From Armigeres subalbatus (Eukaryota; Arthropoda; Insecta; Diptera; Culicidae): DNA of 64,000 bases. A model generated the notes under the pieces. The model saw only the letters and a list, made by a program, of their open reading frames with translations. It did not search any database and was not told the origin of the DNA. Numbering within the stretch: position 1 is the stretch's first letter; every line of letters begins with the position of its first letter. The stretch spans positions 422,666,283-422,730,282 of the forward strand of contig NC_085140.1 in the NCBI RefSeq assembly GCF_024139115.2. The letters are read 5' to 3'. This document shows positions 21,371 to 32,690 of this stretch, in pieces. A program made the translations under genes and the position numbers.

Positions 21371-24300
21371 TCCAGGAAGTTGAGGAAATTTCCACAAATA
21401 TCTAATAATATTGAACAGTAGATTTGCACCCACATGCTAACGTTTTGCATCATTCTCCCATAGACTCTGTTTTTCCTTCGGTGAAAGAGTCATCTTCATT
21501 CTTTGGCAAACCGCAGGAATGCTACTACACCTGCTGCACTCTTCCCTGGAGTAGGATCGTCAGCTGCAGACAGCACGAGCGAGCACACGCAAAAAATGTG
21601 CGGTCTATGCGGGGGATGGGTGTAATTGATACAAGTACCCTTTTCCTCCTTCGACTGGAATTCTTTGGAGTTTGTTTACCTGAACAAAGTGACTTCATAC
21701 GGGTATATTTGGAAAAGGTTGAAGATAAAGTGGTAGTCAGGCTGGAAAATGATAACTAGGTGAAAAGAAATTGGTCCTCGTCCGTTGTGTTTGCCGATGA
21801 GGATGTGCTATTACCATGGATGGAGTGGTAAAAGGAAATATAGCGACAGAGAGTGATACTGACAGAGCTTATTTTCCTGTAAAAAGCCGACCGGATACTT
21901 TGTTTTTAAGTTTGATTGAAGGGTATTCGGCTGGAATATCTTAGTTTCCTTTCACAAATGTAAAATCGTTTGGTCCACTCGAATGGTAATTAATGCTGAA
22001 ATCGAATCATTTTGTAAGCGACATCATGTAAATCCTTTTTATCATACACAAACTGTTTTCCGATCTATCTACCCGTGTCAAAAACTTTTCCGAAGCTTCG
22101 ATTATACTAGCCAGAAAAAAATTGTTCGGAGAGCTCGATTTTCTGTTTGATTCTCACACATGGCCAGCAAATTTCCCGAAGTAAAAATATTTGGTCATGA
22201 CAGAAGGAAGATGTTAAAGTTTCAGCCCCTATCCTCACGCATCTTGAGCTGTATTTGAGTTTGGTGAGCGATGGTTTTTATTTCTCGACAATCCTCTCAA
22301 CAAACAACGGAAGAATCCACTTTGAACAAAGTTTCACCGGGGTCTCTTATATCACGAAGATGGATCTAGTCTCGCATTAAATACAGAAAGGGCCTGCCAT
22401 TATTTCGTAACAGCACCGGTCGGTGTCTATCTAAAATTTGTCTTACATAACAAAGTATTCGACTGCGGCATTCTTTGACCTATCAGTAACGTCGAAAAGC
22501 ATATTTAATCAGTTGACTGGTGATAGGTCTTAGTCAAGCTGATGGAAAAAGTTTAAACCGCACAATTGACAAGTGAAATGGGATTTTATCACCACGTGCC
22601 GAAAGTTGATGGAAGAATCTTAATCCCAATCTCAGATGAATCGTTCCAGTTGATCAGCTCCTAGAAATGCGCCAATTTGCATGCTTGACGAACCAGAGAA
22701 ACCGGATGCCATTGTTATTTCGAAAGAAATATTTGCTCCTTTCTACGGATCATATAGAACCATAATTAAATTTACATTTCCTCTATCTGAGCAAATATGT
22801 TTGTTCTGTGTATTTCCTGTAATCTGCCATTCTGCCCTCGATGCACCACATCACAGCTTGTTATTATACATAAAAAAAACTCATTGAAAGGCAGAGTGGT
22901 ACATGTTGTCTAAACATTAGATTTATCGAAATTATTAATATTACTCTAGTAAATCGGAAATAGTACAGAGCTTTCTGAATGTTTAAAAATTAATCTAATT
23001 GCGTTGCGTAATGCTTTTTAGACCTCTTAGAACAGCTTCGATAATTGCTTAAAAAGTTACTCCCAAACTTCTTCTTCTTCCCAAACAGTGGAAGCTAATT
23101 TTATTATCAGTTCAATATAAACCAATTTGCAAAATCTGTATTTTTTGGCTAGATTCTTGACTTCAGATCTAGATTCAATTTTACAAGTGTAATTTATTTC
23201 GTTTTTTCATACAATATATCTGCATGGAAAATTTTTTCACAATTTTCTTTTTGTGAATAAAACTAACAATTATTCCACTCTTGACAACAACTACATTAAT
23301 GGGGATATGTATTACTTTTGCGTAGATATGGAAAATAAAAGAACATGCTTTTCCATCTCAACGCCTGCACAAAAGAAATAGACAGGAGCTTTGTTCAGGG
23401 GTTGGATTGGTGATACTGTGTGTGGAAGGCAGCCAGCACCATACTTGAGAGCAGCCAGTCCACCCGATGAAAATCCCAGCTTTTATATCCGGCTCTTAGT
23501 TAGATCACACACACTCACTTCTGCCATAGTATCTTTCATTGCTGCTGCTGGATGTTGTTTCGTGTACGAACATGGTAGCACGTTCATTGGAATAAAGTTT
23601 TTTTTTGTTCTGATTCGTTTTCTTCAGTGATTCCGATTGCGGAAACGAAATCTCCGGATAGTGAAGCAGGAGTTGGTATTTAAGAATGACCAGGATTAGT
23701 AACATTGTTAACTTTTTGAAAGGATAATCCCTTTTAATTGAATTGAACGGAAACTGTTTGGGCTTTGAAGCAACTTTAATTTGAATGATTTATGAGTTGT
23801 AAATTCATCAATATTTCTTAAGCAACACCAGGAAGATTATTCATAACATTTTCAACACGTCCAAGTTAACACCTCCCTCTCTCAGTGTTGCCAATGATTG
23901 ATGATATTCCCTTAGCCACTTTCTTTGCAAACAACAGCCTGAAACTAACATCCTTTGGAACGGGACGCATTTCAGGAAATGGCCAAACTTTTTCCATTCA
24001 CAACGTAGCATTCCATCGTCACTTAGTTTGAAGTGTAAGTTAGGTTTATTTTTTACTTTGTCAACATCGTTTCGATTCAAGGTTGACAGCTATAGAAATT
24101 TGAATATGCAGAGTTCAAGGAAAGTGATGGTCGACATTGCCCGAAAATTTTAAATTTTCGGGATACTCGTCATGAGCCACAATGGCAGTTGGAAAAGTTA
24201 TTGCCATCATTTGATTGATTAGTGAAATCCCAATATTGTTTAAACACAACATTGAGACCTTGAGTTTGTTGAGTAAAGACGAACAAAGCTCGATAATAAG

Positions 24301-24487
24301 AAACGTGATGAGACAGCAAAATGAGGATTTGATTGCTATAAGAGATCAGAAAATTGATAGTTGAAGAATATTTCGGTGCAAATTTTTGTCCATATTATGT
24401 TTTGTTATTCAGCTACCCAGGTTTTTATACTACATATCATCATTAGAACACATGGAGACGCATGTTACATAAAATTTTCACTACAAA
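21371..24487. other. no gene recognised
   Basis: Long stretch without recognisable repeats. An open frame at 21424-21759 (111 codons) lies in less AT-rich sequence but shows no motif. 23390-23640 is also less AT-rich. Could be unique host intron or intergenic DNA. Confidence 0.4.
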
Positions 24488-24729
24488 TCTATATACATAA
24501 AAATGAATTTCTGTTTGTCTGTGCCTTATAGACTCGGAAACTACTGAACCGATCGACGTGAAAATTTGTATGTGGAGGTTTTACTTACAAAATTTACAAA
24601 GTTCGAGACCCCTCCCCGCTTTGGAAAGGGGGGCTCCCATACAAATGAAACACCAATTTCTTCATAACTCGAGATCTAATCAGAAAATAAATCAATTTTA
24701 GGCGAAACGAAGTTCGTCGGGTCTGCTAG
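24488..24729 (+). mobile_element. Helitron-like element, complete ends
   Basis: TCTATATACATAAAAATGAA start at 24488 after an A. The 3' end has the stem-loop GCGAAACGAAGTTCGTC and CTAG (24726-24729), followed by T. The module GACCCCTCCCCGCTTTGGAA then CTCCCATACAAATGAAAC is shared with other copies. Cleanest copy in the window. Confidence 0.85.
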
Positions 24730-25098
24730 TAAAAAATAAATGTATGTGTACAGTTTCATTCAACTTATTATTTTACAGCATGTTTTATATCTTATCTATC
24801 GTTAAGAGTTATTTAAAAAATCAGAAGGGTTATATACAAGATACGACCGCCCGACGTAAACTACGTAAAACAGATCATAAGATAATTATTTTGGTTAGAG
24901 CCTAGAGGGATTGAAATTTTGACTTTTGCGCTCATCTATGCTTGAACGTTAACATTTGCTGTTTTGATGAACCTCCAAAATTTTCAACTGAATTGGTTAT
25001 AATTTAACTGAGTACGAGCCGTTGGAAGTTTGTATGGAAATTACTATAGAAATCGCCCCGTCTGTGAAAGACCGTTTCGTGAGGCGGATCATTAACTA

Positions 25099-26066
25099 TT
25101 TAGGGGGAGATCCCCCAGCGCCGGACACCTCCCAATATCGGACACTTCTTAAAACGATACTACTTGCAGAGGACCCTCCTTCATCTTATTAAGTACAAAG
25201 GAAGCTATTAAAAGGCTTCTAACGGCAAGGAATATCAGATCTTCATGTGATAAATTTTGTACAAAATTTGAAGTTGAATAAAAATTCTTCACACCTGTTT
25301 TGTTACAATTACTTCAATTCAATTGTTTCTTCTTGCAGAGAAAGCCACAGAAATTAGCAGAAACAAAAATTGAAGAGGACATTGAAAAAGGTGGGAATTT
25401 GGATTAGGATGTAAAAAATTTAGCTGAAGAGTCAAATAAGCTCCACTAACAATTTTTAGTATTTACAACTTAAAGCACGTGAAAAATATTACTATTCTGA
25501 ATGATGTCTTTAGTCATGTACAGGAACTTAGTCACATTTGAACATGATGCAATAGTGTCCATTACTAGGAGACAATTTTCTGAACCGTGAAATTTTTCAC
25601 CAAAACTCATCGTCGCAGAACGTGTTCGAATGACCAAATATAGTTTGTATGAATCATCAATGGTCAATGGTCTTATTTTGTGTATCTTTCTTCTATCTAT
25701 TTTCCTTTGAGACAATATTACTCACGAATAGGATGACCGATTTGCGAGATTTCCTCACTAATCGATTCGTATTGGGATCAGCTGTGTTTCTATATGTAGA
25801 AGGTTAGTAAATTTCAAAGGAAAAGTTGGGAAAATTGTCATAATACAATATTAAGGCGAGTTTGGATAAAGCCTAATTCGATCGCTCGAAAAATTATCTA
25901 GAGTACGGCGTCGCAATCAACGCAGAAAATTACATTAAACGTGAAAACCCGAGCAACGCAGGATACGTTCTGCTGGTAAGGTATAAAAAGAAACATAATC
26001 CGGATAGTTAGAGTTTTTTGTTGTTAGATGGCTTATGTGGCCGGAACTTGAGGATCTCCCCCTAAA
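25099..26066. mobile_element. Tc1/mariner-type non-autonomous element, 968 bp
   Basis: Terminal inverted repeats TTTAGGGGGAGATCC and GGATCTCCCCCTAAA. TA flanks both ends (25097-25098 and 26067-26068). The interior has no DDE transposase; the longest frame (25470-25715, minus) shows no catalytic pattern. The left end is followed by GCGCCGGACACC and TATCGGACAC. Confidence 0.75.
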
Positions 26067-26177
26067 TATAATCAACCCGAAGACTTTGTAGAATATTTCT
26101 AAATCTGTAAGACGGTTGTTGTTGCGAACCGATCGGATTTTTGTTAGCAAAGTTATAAAGAAAATAAAAATGCTCAT

Positions 26178-26424
26178 GCTGAAGGGCCCTCCTTAGCCGT
26201 GCGGTAAGACGCGCGGCTACAAAGCAAGAATTGGAAAATTGTCTGGACTTCCCTGGGCATAAAAGTATCATCGTGCTAGCCTCATGATATACGAATGCAA
26301 AAATGGTAACCTGGCTTAGAAACCTCGCAGTTAATAACTGAGGAAGTGCTTAATGAATACTAAACTGCTAGACGGCTCTGTCCCAGTGTGGGGATGTAAT
26401 GCCAATAAGAAGAAGAAAAAGAAG
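26178..26424 (+). mobile_element. SINE Feilai, internally deleted
   Basis: Starts near GGGCCCTCCTTAGCCGTGCG (box A region) and continues through CTTCCCTGGGCATAAAAGTA and CAGTTAATAACTG to TAATGCCAATAAGAAGAAG with a (GAA)-rich tail. It is flanked by the duplication AAAAATGCTCAT (26166-26177 and 26425-26436). Compared with 34905-35200, about 47 bases covering box B are missing, so this copy could not be transcribed by pol III as it stands. Name recalled from Aedes literature. Confidence 0.85.
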
Positions 26425-26436
26425 AAAAATGCTCAT

Positions 26437-28089
26437 TATGGATATGTTATTCTTTTACGTGCTCTATTAAATTTTCCACGATTTAGTATTTCCTTAATAA
26501 TTTTTCTTGCAAGCAGCAAATTGTTTCGCAAAGACGATTCATTCACTTGCTAAATTTTCCATGTTGTCAACGTTCTCATATATTTTTAGATATTAATGAG
26601 CAACGTTGCAAAACGGTTTTCCAAAAAAATTACTGTTTGCATAGTAATTCTCATACAAATTTCAAACCGCGCGTGTGTGCTTAGTCAAATTACAACCAAT
26701 AGGATGTTGGATATATTGGGTCGGAAGGTAGCGAGGTTCGTTTTGGTAAACGTTTTGCCGCGTGTAATGTGTATAGTATTTCCGTAAATCATGTTCGATC
26801 GCACACCAATCCATTTATGTTTCGATCAAAATTGACGTAACTCACTATATGAAAATGGTTGGATATGACAATTTAAGATTTTCATTAAAAACCCCAAATT
26901 TATTATTCCGCAGTGGAGATGATGCCTTTCTCCGAATGTTATTCGACTCGATTAATACATCTCATAGTTAATTGCCTATGAAATGGCGATTGAATGCTTT
27001 TGAAGTGTTATTGTAAGGGGTGCTGCCTAAATAGTAAGATAACCTTGTATAAAATTGATTATCAATTTTAATAATCACCTCTTGCTGACATGAACATGTC
27101 CAGCATCTGTAGCACTTTTTCATACACACTACTTTTTTTGCTCCGACCGTAGTCATTGCTCTGGTTCTATTGTAGCCTACTTTTTGTGCGAATCACCGCA
27201 CAAAAGTAGAGCGCAAGAACCAACCGCAGCCGGCGGTCGTAACGAAACTCTGAAATTTTATTGGGTTGGTAAAGAATTAGAATTTTCAATGTTTTTAGGT
27301 TGATAATCAATAGATCCAATGGGCTTAAAAAATTGCTGGAGAGTTTCCGATTCGATTGATAATAAAATCTCGAAAATCCATTGAAAGATAAAGGAGCTAT
27401 TAACGTTTGAAATCTTACATGATTTCGTGACGGTCTCGAATTTGAAAATTTTCATTTGTCACCCTGTATCCGAGTCTTCCCCTTAGACGTAGTTTACGTC
27501 AAAAAAGCATTGTATTGTCTATGGTACAAAACAAGAACCAGCGATTCTGAAACAACGATTCACGTATTTATTATCAAAATGTACGAGGTTTGCAAACTAA
27601 AAACTGCTACAGAACTACAAACTTTTTATTGTAGACTAATGAATTGATATGCAATGATTTCCGTTTTCCTTTTGTGAACAAATTATCACAAGTCAGTCAA
27701 GAAGCCGTTTGGTGCGGTTCAGTAGAACCCTGATCATGTGTTCGGCAAAGTATCAAACTTGTTGTTGCAGGATATTAAGTCCAAGTAATATGGACATTCC
27801 GGTTTCCACCTGACTTCGACCAATTATAGATTTAACGATAATTCTTTAGGGTAACCTTCCCAAATTCTGATGAGAAATAAGAATCAATTGGATATTATTT
27901 AAGTATGGCGAAAAATAGTTGAACATCCTAATCAATTAAGTAACCTTACAGTCAGAGGTCAAAGAACTGAACAGTTGTAAATCAAAGAATGAACAGTTGT
28001 AAATCAATTTGAGAAATTAAAAATTTCTTTCATTTGTAAACTAGTTAAATTATTCTAATATCTGATTAATTTGGGGTCCTTTAGACTAG
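26437..28089. other. no gene recognised; one short hairpin
   Basis: AT-rich sequence. 27178-27210 is a perfect small hairpin (CTACTTTTTGTGCG / CGCACAAAAGTAG). Nothing else supported. Confidence 0.4.
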
Positions 28090-28180
28090 ACTAACGGTTT
28101 AGGGATATTTGGCCGAATGCCATTTGGCCGAAAGGCATTTGATTGAACGCCGTTTGGCCGAATGCCGTGTTACGTGTGTT
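28090..28180. repeat. GGCCGAATG minisatellite, left tip
   Basis: About five diverged units of TTTGGCCGAATGCCA. Followed by about 100 bases of GTGAGAAG/GTAAGAAG units (28190-28300) and an AGAAG-rich purine tract to 28435. Confidence 0.75.
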
Positions 28181-28439
28181 ATTAAGTGTGTGTAGTGAGA
28201 AGTGAGCAGTGAGTAGTAAGAGGTAAGAAGTGTTTGTAGTGGGAAGCAAGAAGTAAGAAGTGACAAATCAAAAAATGATTAGTGTGAAGTTACTGGTACG
28301 AATTGGGATGTGATAAGTGAGGTGGCGAGCAGCAAGCAATACAAAGCAAGATCATATCTGAATAAAGAATAAACAAAAAAGAAGAAAGGAGAGAGAAGAA
28401 AGAAGCAAGAAGAAAAAAGGAGAAGAAGGAAAACGAACA

Positions 28440-28480
28440 TGGGCGTAGCCAGGATTTCGAGAAGGGGGGCCAACTTTTTT
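28440..28480 (+). repeat. GGGCGTAGCCAGG word, mirrored at 32513
   Basis: ATGGGCGTAGCCAGGATTTC followed by a G-run. The reverse complement CCCTGGCTACGCCC lies at about 32517-32530. It is probably part of a repeat that preceded or founded the arrays. Confidence 0.6.
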
Positions 28481-28839
28481 GGTCTTCTAAATTGTAGTTA
28501 AAACTACTATATTTTATAAAAACACATGAATATTAACACATGAAACCAAATCCAAACCAAATCGAAACAATAATGATTAAAACAATAATGGATTTAGAAA
28601 TGCGTGATTTATTGATCATCAGATATTTTTAAATAAAGTGAGAAAAATATTAACGAACTTGGTATTCAGAAAGAATATAAAATCGGCTATAATAATTATT
28701 TTAAAAATCCCGCATTCTTCCATAAGTTTAAGAAAACTAAAACCATACATCTGAATTTCTAAACAAATCCTCTCTGAAATAATATTTATTATAAAATAGG
28801 CAGAAAAATCAATATGCAAGCTTTCTCCATTCTATCCAA

Positions 28840-30075
28840 AATTCTATCAGGGATTTTTTAGGAATGCATCCATCAGCTTCTTCGGCAGTGTCTTCAGGAA
28901 TTCCACCATAAATTTTGCCGGGAATTGATCCGAAAATTCCATCATTATTTACTCCAAGAAAACCTTCACGAACTTCTTTATAAGTTCTGCAGAATTCCCT
29001 GCAATAATTCAAATAATTTCCTGCTGTTTCCCATAATTTTTAAGAAATAGAATATTCCGTGGAAATTCCGCAGAATTGCCAGTAAACATTCCTGTGAATT
29101 TCACGAAAAATCTTCGAATTTCTTGTGTAAATTCTATAAAATTTTCCGTGAATTGTTTCGAATAATTTCTTGTAAAAATTTCAAAGAATTTCTCCAGGAA
29201 TTCCACCGGAAATTTATACAGAAATTATACCGAAAATGAAATCAACAATGGAATTTTCGGAGGAATTCCTAGATTAATTCGCAATGAAATCCTGGAAGAA
29301 TTCCGGTGGAAACTTCAAGATTTCCACTGGGAGATCCTCCAGGAGTTTCTCCGAAAATTCCTCCTGGAATTCTTCCAGGAGTTCCACCGGCATTTCCACC
29401 AAGAATTTCTCTAGGATTTCCTTCGAGAATTATTCCGGTAGTTCTATCGGCAGTTCCTCTGAAAATTCTTCCGGGAATTTCGGCAGATTTGGAATTTATT
29501 TAGGCTTCTTCAGGAGTTTATATAGATTTTCCACCAGAAGCTCCTCCGAGAATGTCTCTGCGAGCTCCTCAGGGAATTCTCCGGGAGGTCCTCTGATGAT
29601 AATGATGGTCCAGCTACAAACCCCAACAAAGGTTTCAGCTAGACGAGATTTGTCTATAAGATGAATTCTCTTGTTTCCGAGAATGCTTCTGGTAGTTTCC
29701 CCGGGGTACCTTTGAAAATTCTCCCGAAATTCTTCCAGAAAATTCCTTCGAGAGTTCCTCCGGGAATTCCACCAGCAATTCATCCGGGAGTTTCTCCGGA
29801 AATTCCTCCGGGAGTTCCACCAGAAGCTATTCCAGGAAATTATATAGGCTTTCTTCAGAAATTAAGCTGGAAATTCCTCCCGAAGTTCTTCCGATAGTTT
29901 CTCTGGGAGCTCATCCGGGAGGTCCTCTAGGAATTCTTCTAGGAGTTCCTCCTGAAATTCCTCCGGGAGTTCTTACGGGAGCTCCTCCGGCAGTTCCTTC
30001 GGGAATTCCCCAGGGAGATCCACCAGCAGTTTCTACGAAAATCCCTCCAGGAGTTTCACTGGCAGTTTCTCCGGG
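28840..30075 (-). repeat. 12-bp minisatellite array, left arm
   Basis: Degenerate tandem units around GGAATTCCTCCG/GGAGTTCCTCCG, reading as the reverse complement of the right arm. Divergence rises toward the left end (28840-29220). Stop-poor in several frames, giving spurious Ser/Gly- or Pro-rich peptides. 29590-29665 is a non-repeat interruption. Confidence 0.85.
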
Positions 30076-30789
30076 TGTTGCGAACGCAACGAGAAGAAAA
30101 GAGAGTTCCGTAATTTTAATCGTTGTTTATTGTCGCGGCGGTAAACGCAGCGATTAAAATTTTCCTATAATAAAGCTCTAGTTTGGATTCGATGTAATTA
30201 GCTTAGCATTCTTGTACTTACGTTTGTAAGTTTTCCTTATTTTGTGTAATTGAATTCAAACATCCCTAGACTATGAATACAGGCCCAAATTCTTCTATAA
30301 AGTTGCTGCTAATAAAGCCGTTATAAGAATCTGAAAGGTTATTCTAAAGAGCTTTGACTCTACATTATGATCACTGCATTCTCACTTCTTCTGTGCAGGT
30401 TTAGATTTAAATAGCATAAGTATATCACCAAAACTGATTATAACTGACTATGTATCCAACGAAAGTAACAAATTTAACGTTTAATCCAGAGTGTATGTAA
30501 TTAAGAGTGGCGACATATGCCGCATTTGACAGGTCTCCTGCTCGTTTGGAACACGATTTTGTATGGGAATGACAGATGAATTTTGTTCCAATTCTGACAG
30601 TGTCGCCACTCTTAACTACATACACTCAGGTTTAATCCACTATAGAATACAATGATTTCATTCCTCGATAATAGCTTGTCAACTATCATAAACATTTGGA
30701 TGTCATTCGCAACAAGTACAGCAGTCAACTTCACTATTAAGGCAAAGAGGCAATGTAGGTGCCGTGTATCAGCTAGGGTGTACGCAACA
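30076..30789. mobile_element. solo LTR, 714 bp
   Basis: Begins TGTTGCG and ends CGCAACA (perfect 7-bp inverted termini with TG...CA). It is flanked by the 5-bp duplication CCGGG (30071-30075 and 30790-30794). An AATAAAG signal lies at about 30168. TGTTG...CAACA with a 5-bp duplication is common in copia and also BEL/Pao LTRs; the family is not settled. No internal domain, so it arose by LTR-LTR recombination. The element belonged to an LTR retrotransposon, and no gag, pol or env sequence is present. Confidence 0.85.
30488..30629. mobile_element. Mutator-like MITE nested in the solo LTR, 142 bp
   Basis: Inverted ends of about 28 bp: GAGTGTATGTAATTAAGAGT... and its reverse complement at 30600-30628. 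It is flanked by the 9-bp duplication GTTTAATCC (30479-30487 and 30630-30638), the size produced by MULEs. Loop contains no coding sequence. Confidence 0.88.
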
Positions 30790-30794
30790 CCGGG

Positions 30795-32350
30795 TGTTTC
30801 TCTGAAAAGGAACTCCCGGAGGAACTCCAGAGTAATTTCGGAGGAACTCCTGGGGATTTTCTATAGGAATTTCGGAGAAATTATCAGAGAAATTCTCGGA
30901 GGAACTGCCGATGGAACTGCTGGAGGAATTTATTGAACAACTACAGGAAGAATTTCCGGAAGAAATCCTGGAGGAACTCTCGTAAGAATTCTAGGATGAA
31001 CTCCCAAAGGAACTTCCGTAAGAATTCCAGGAGGAACTCCTGGAAGAATTCTTAAAAGAAGCTCCCGGAGGAATTCCGAAAGAAATTCTCCGATGAACTT
31101 CTGGAGGAATTTGTAGATAAATGCCTAAAGAAATGCTAAATGATTTCCTGGAAGAAAGCCTGATTAGGAAGGAACTACTGGTGAAACTTCAGAGGAACAT
31201 CTGGTGGAATACCCTAGAGGAAGAGAAAAATATTTCTGAAGGAACTCGAAATCCCATTTCCCGTGAAATTCCTGCCAAATATCGTCCAGGAATTCCCTGA
31301 AAGTTCCTGGAGGTATTATCGGAGTATTTCTTGGAAAAACTCCTGGAAGAACTCCCGGAGGAAATTCCACAAGCACTTCCGGAGGAATTCCCTAATGGAA
31401 GTCCTGAAATAATTCTTAGAGAAGTTCCTAAAGGAATTTCCGAAAAAATATCTGAAGGAATTCCCAGAAAATACCAGGAGGAATTAATGCAGAAATTCCC
31501 AGATGAAATCCTGAAAGTATTCCCAGATGAATTGCTGAAGAAAATCCCTGCGGATTGTTCCGAAGAAATTTCTGGAAGAACTCTTGGCAGATATCCGAGT
31601 AAATTCCGAGTGAAGTCCGGAAGGAATTCTAGTACACTTCCGCGGAAAATCTCCCGGAGAAATTCCTGAAGGAATTCCTGGAGAAGTACCTGAAGAAACT
31701 CCCGAAAAAATACCTGTAAGAATTTCTGGGGAAATACTTGGACGAATTCCAGGAGAAATTCATGAAGATATTTCTAGAGGATTTCTTGAAGGATATTCTG
31801 AAGTAATTGCGAAAAGAATTCCAGATTGGAATGCTAGATGATTTCGCTATTGAATGTTTGGAGGTATTCCCGGAAAATTTCCTGGAAGTAATCCCGGAGG
31901 AATTAAAGGAAGAGTTCCGAGAGGAATGCCCGGAGAAGTTCCTAGAAGAATTTCCGAAGGAATTTCTTATAGATTTACAAGTGAAATTATGGAGCTAAAT
32001 CGGAGGATTTCCGTCATAAATTTTTGAAGAAACTTCTGGTAGAATTTTGGGAAGAAATTCCGTATGTATTCTTGACGGAACTCTCGAATGCATGCCTGAA
32101 GGAAATGCCGGATTCTTCCTGAAGAGAGAATAGCCGAAAAAATATCTAGAAGTAAATCTTGGAGAGAAGAAAAGAAATCTTCAAGGAATTTCCTCGTGAA
32201 TTTCCTAAAAAAAATTAGTGGGGGGTTTCTAGATAAGGAGGAATTACAATTACATGAGAAGGATTTTCGAACGATTTTCAGAGGAATTTGTGGATAACTT
32301 TCCGGAGGAATTCAGAAGTTCTAAGGGGAGCTTCTAGAAGGATTTCAAGG
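30795..32350 (+). repeat. 12-bp minisatellite array, right arm
   Basis: Tandem units around GGAGGAACTCCT/GGAAGAATTCCC, in blocks of 12, 15 and 24 bases. It yields long spurious frames such as 31331-31669 with an EELPEEIP-type four-residue period. These are by-products of a 12-bp unit without stops. Confidence 0.88.
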
Positions 32351-32499
32351 AGATTTTTTTAGCCCGAAATGTTTCGAGTTGTTTTGAACTTTCATATATT
32401 ATTGATCCTGGATGCCCTAATCTTTTGAATTTCAACCACCCATTTCTGTATATGATTGGATCGTAAAGTGCACATGTTTGAGGGAATTCATTTCAGTAC

Positions 32500-32690
32500 C
32501 CGTTCAATCTTTCCACCCTGGCTACGCCCTTGGAAACGAAAGAAAAAAAGGAGGAGGGAAGAAGGAAGAAGTCAGAAGGAAGAAGTTCTCAGTTCACTTT
32601 ACTCTTCCATATTTCACTTCTCACTTCCTACTTTTCATTACTCACTCCTCATCTCTCACTCTTCACTACTCATGTTCTAAGGTTAATTTT
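32500..32690. repeat. mirrored flank: CCTGGCTACGCCC, purine tract and TTCTCACTTC units
   Basis: Counterpart of 28190-28480. The CTTCTCACTTCC units here are the reverse complement of the GTGAGAAG units on the left, while the purine tract is on the same strand on both sides. Confidence 0.65.

Noticed and set aside
21424..21759. 111-codon frame as a small gene
   Set aside because: No codon-position pattern, splice sites or recognisable domain; kept only as unexplained sequence.
31331..31998. Long acidic/proline-patterned reading frames (EELPEEIP-type)
   Set aside because: They follow the 12-bp minisatellite exactly, giving a four-residue period. Other frames and the opposite arm are open too. 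They reflect a stop-free repeat unit, not a gene.
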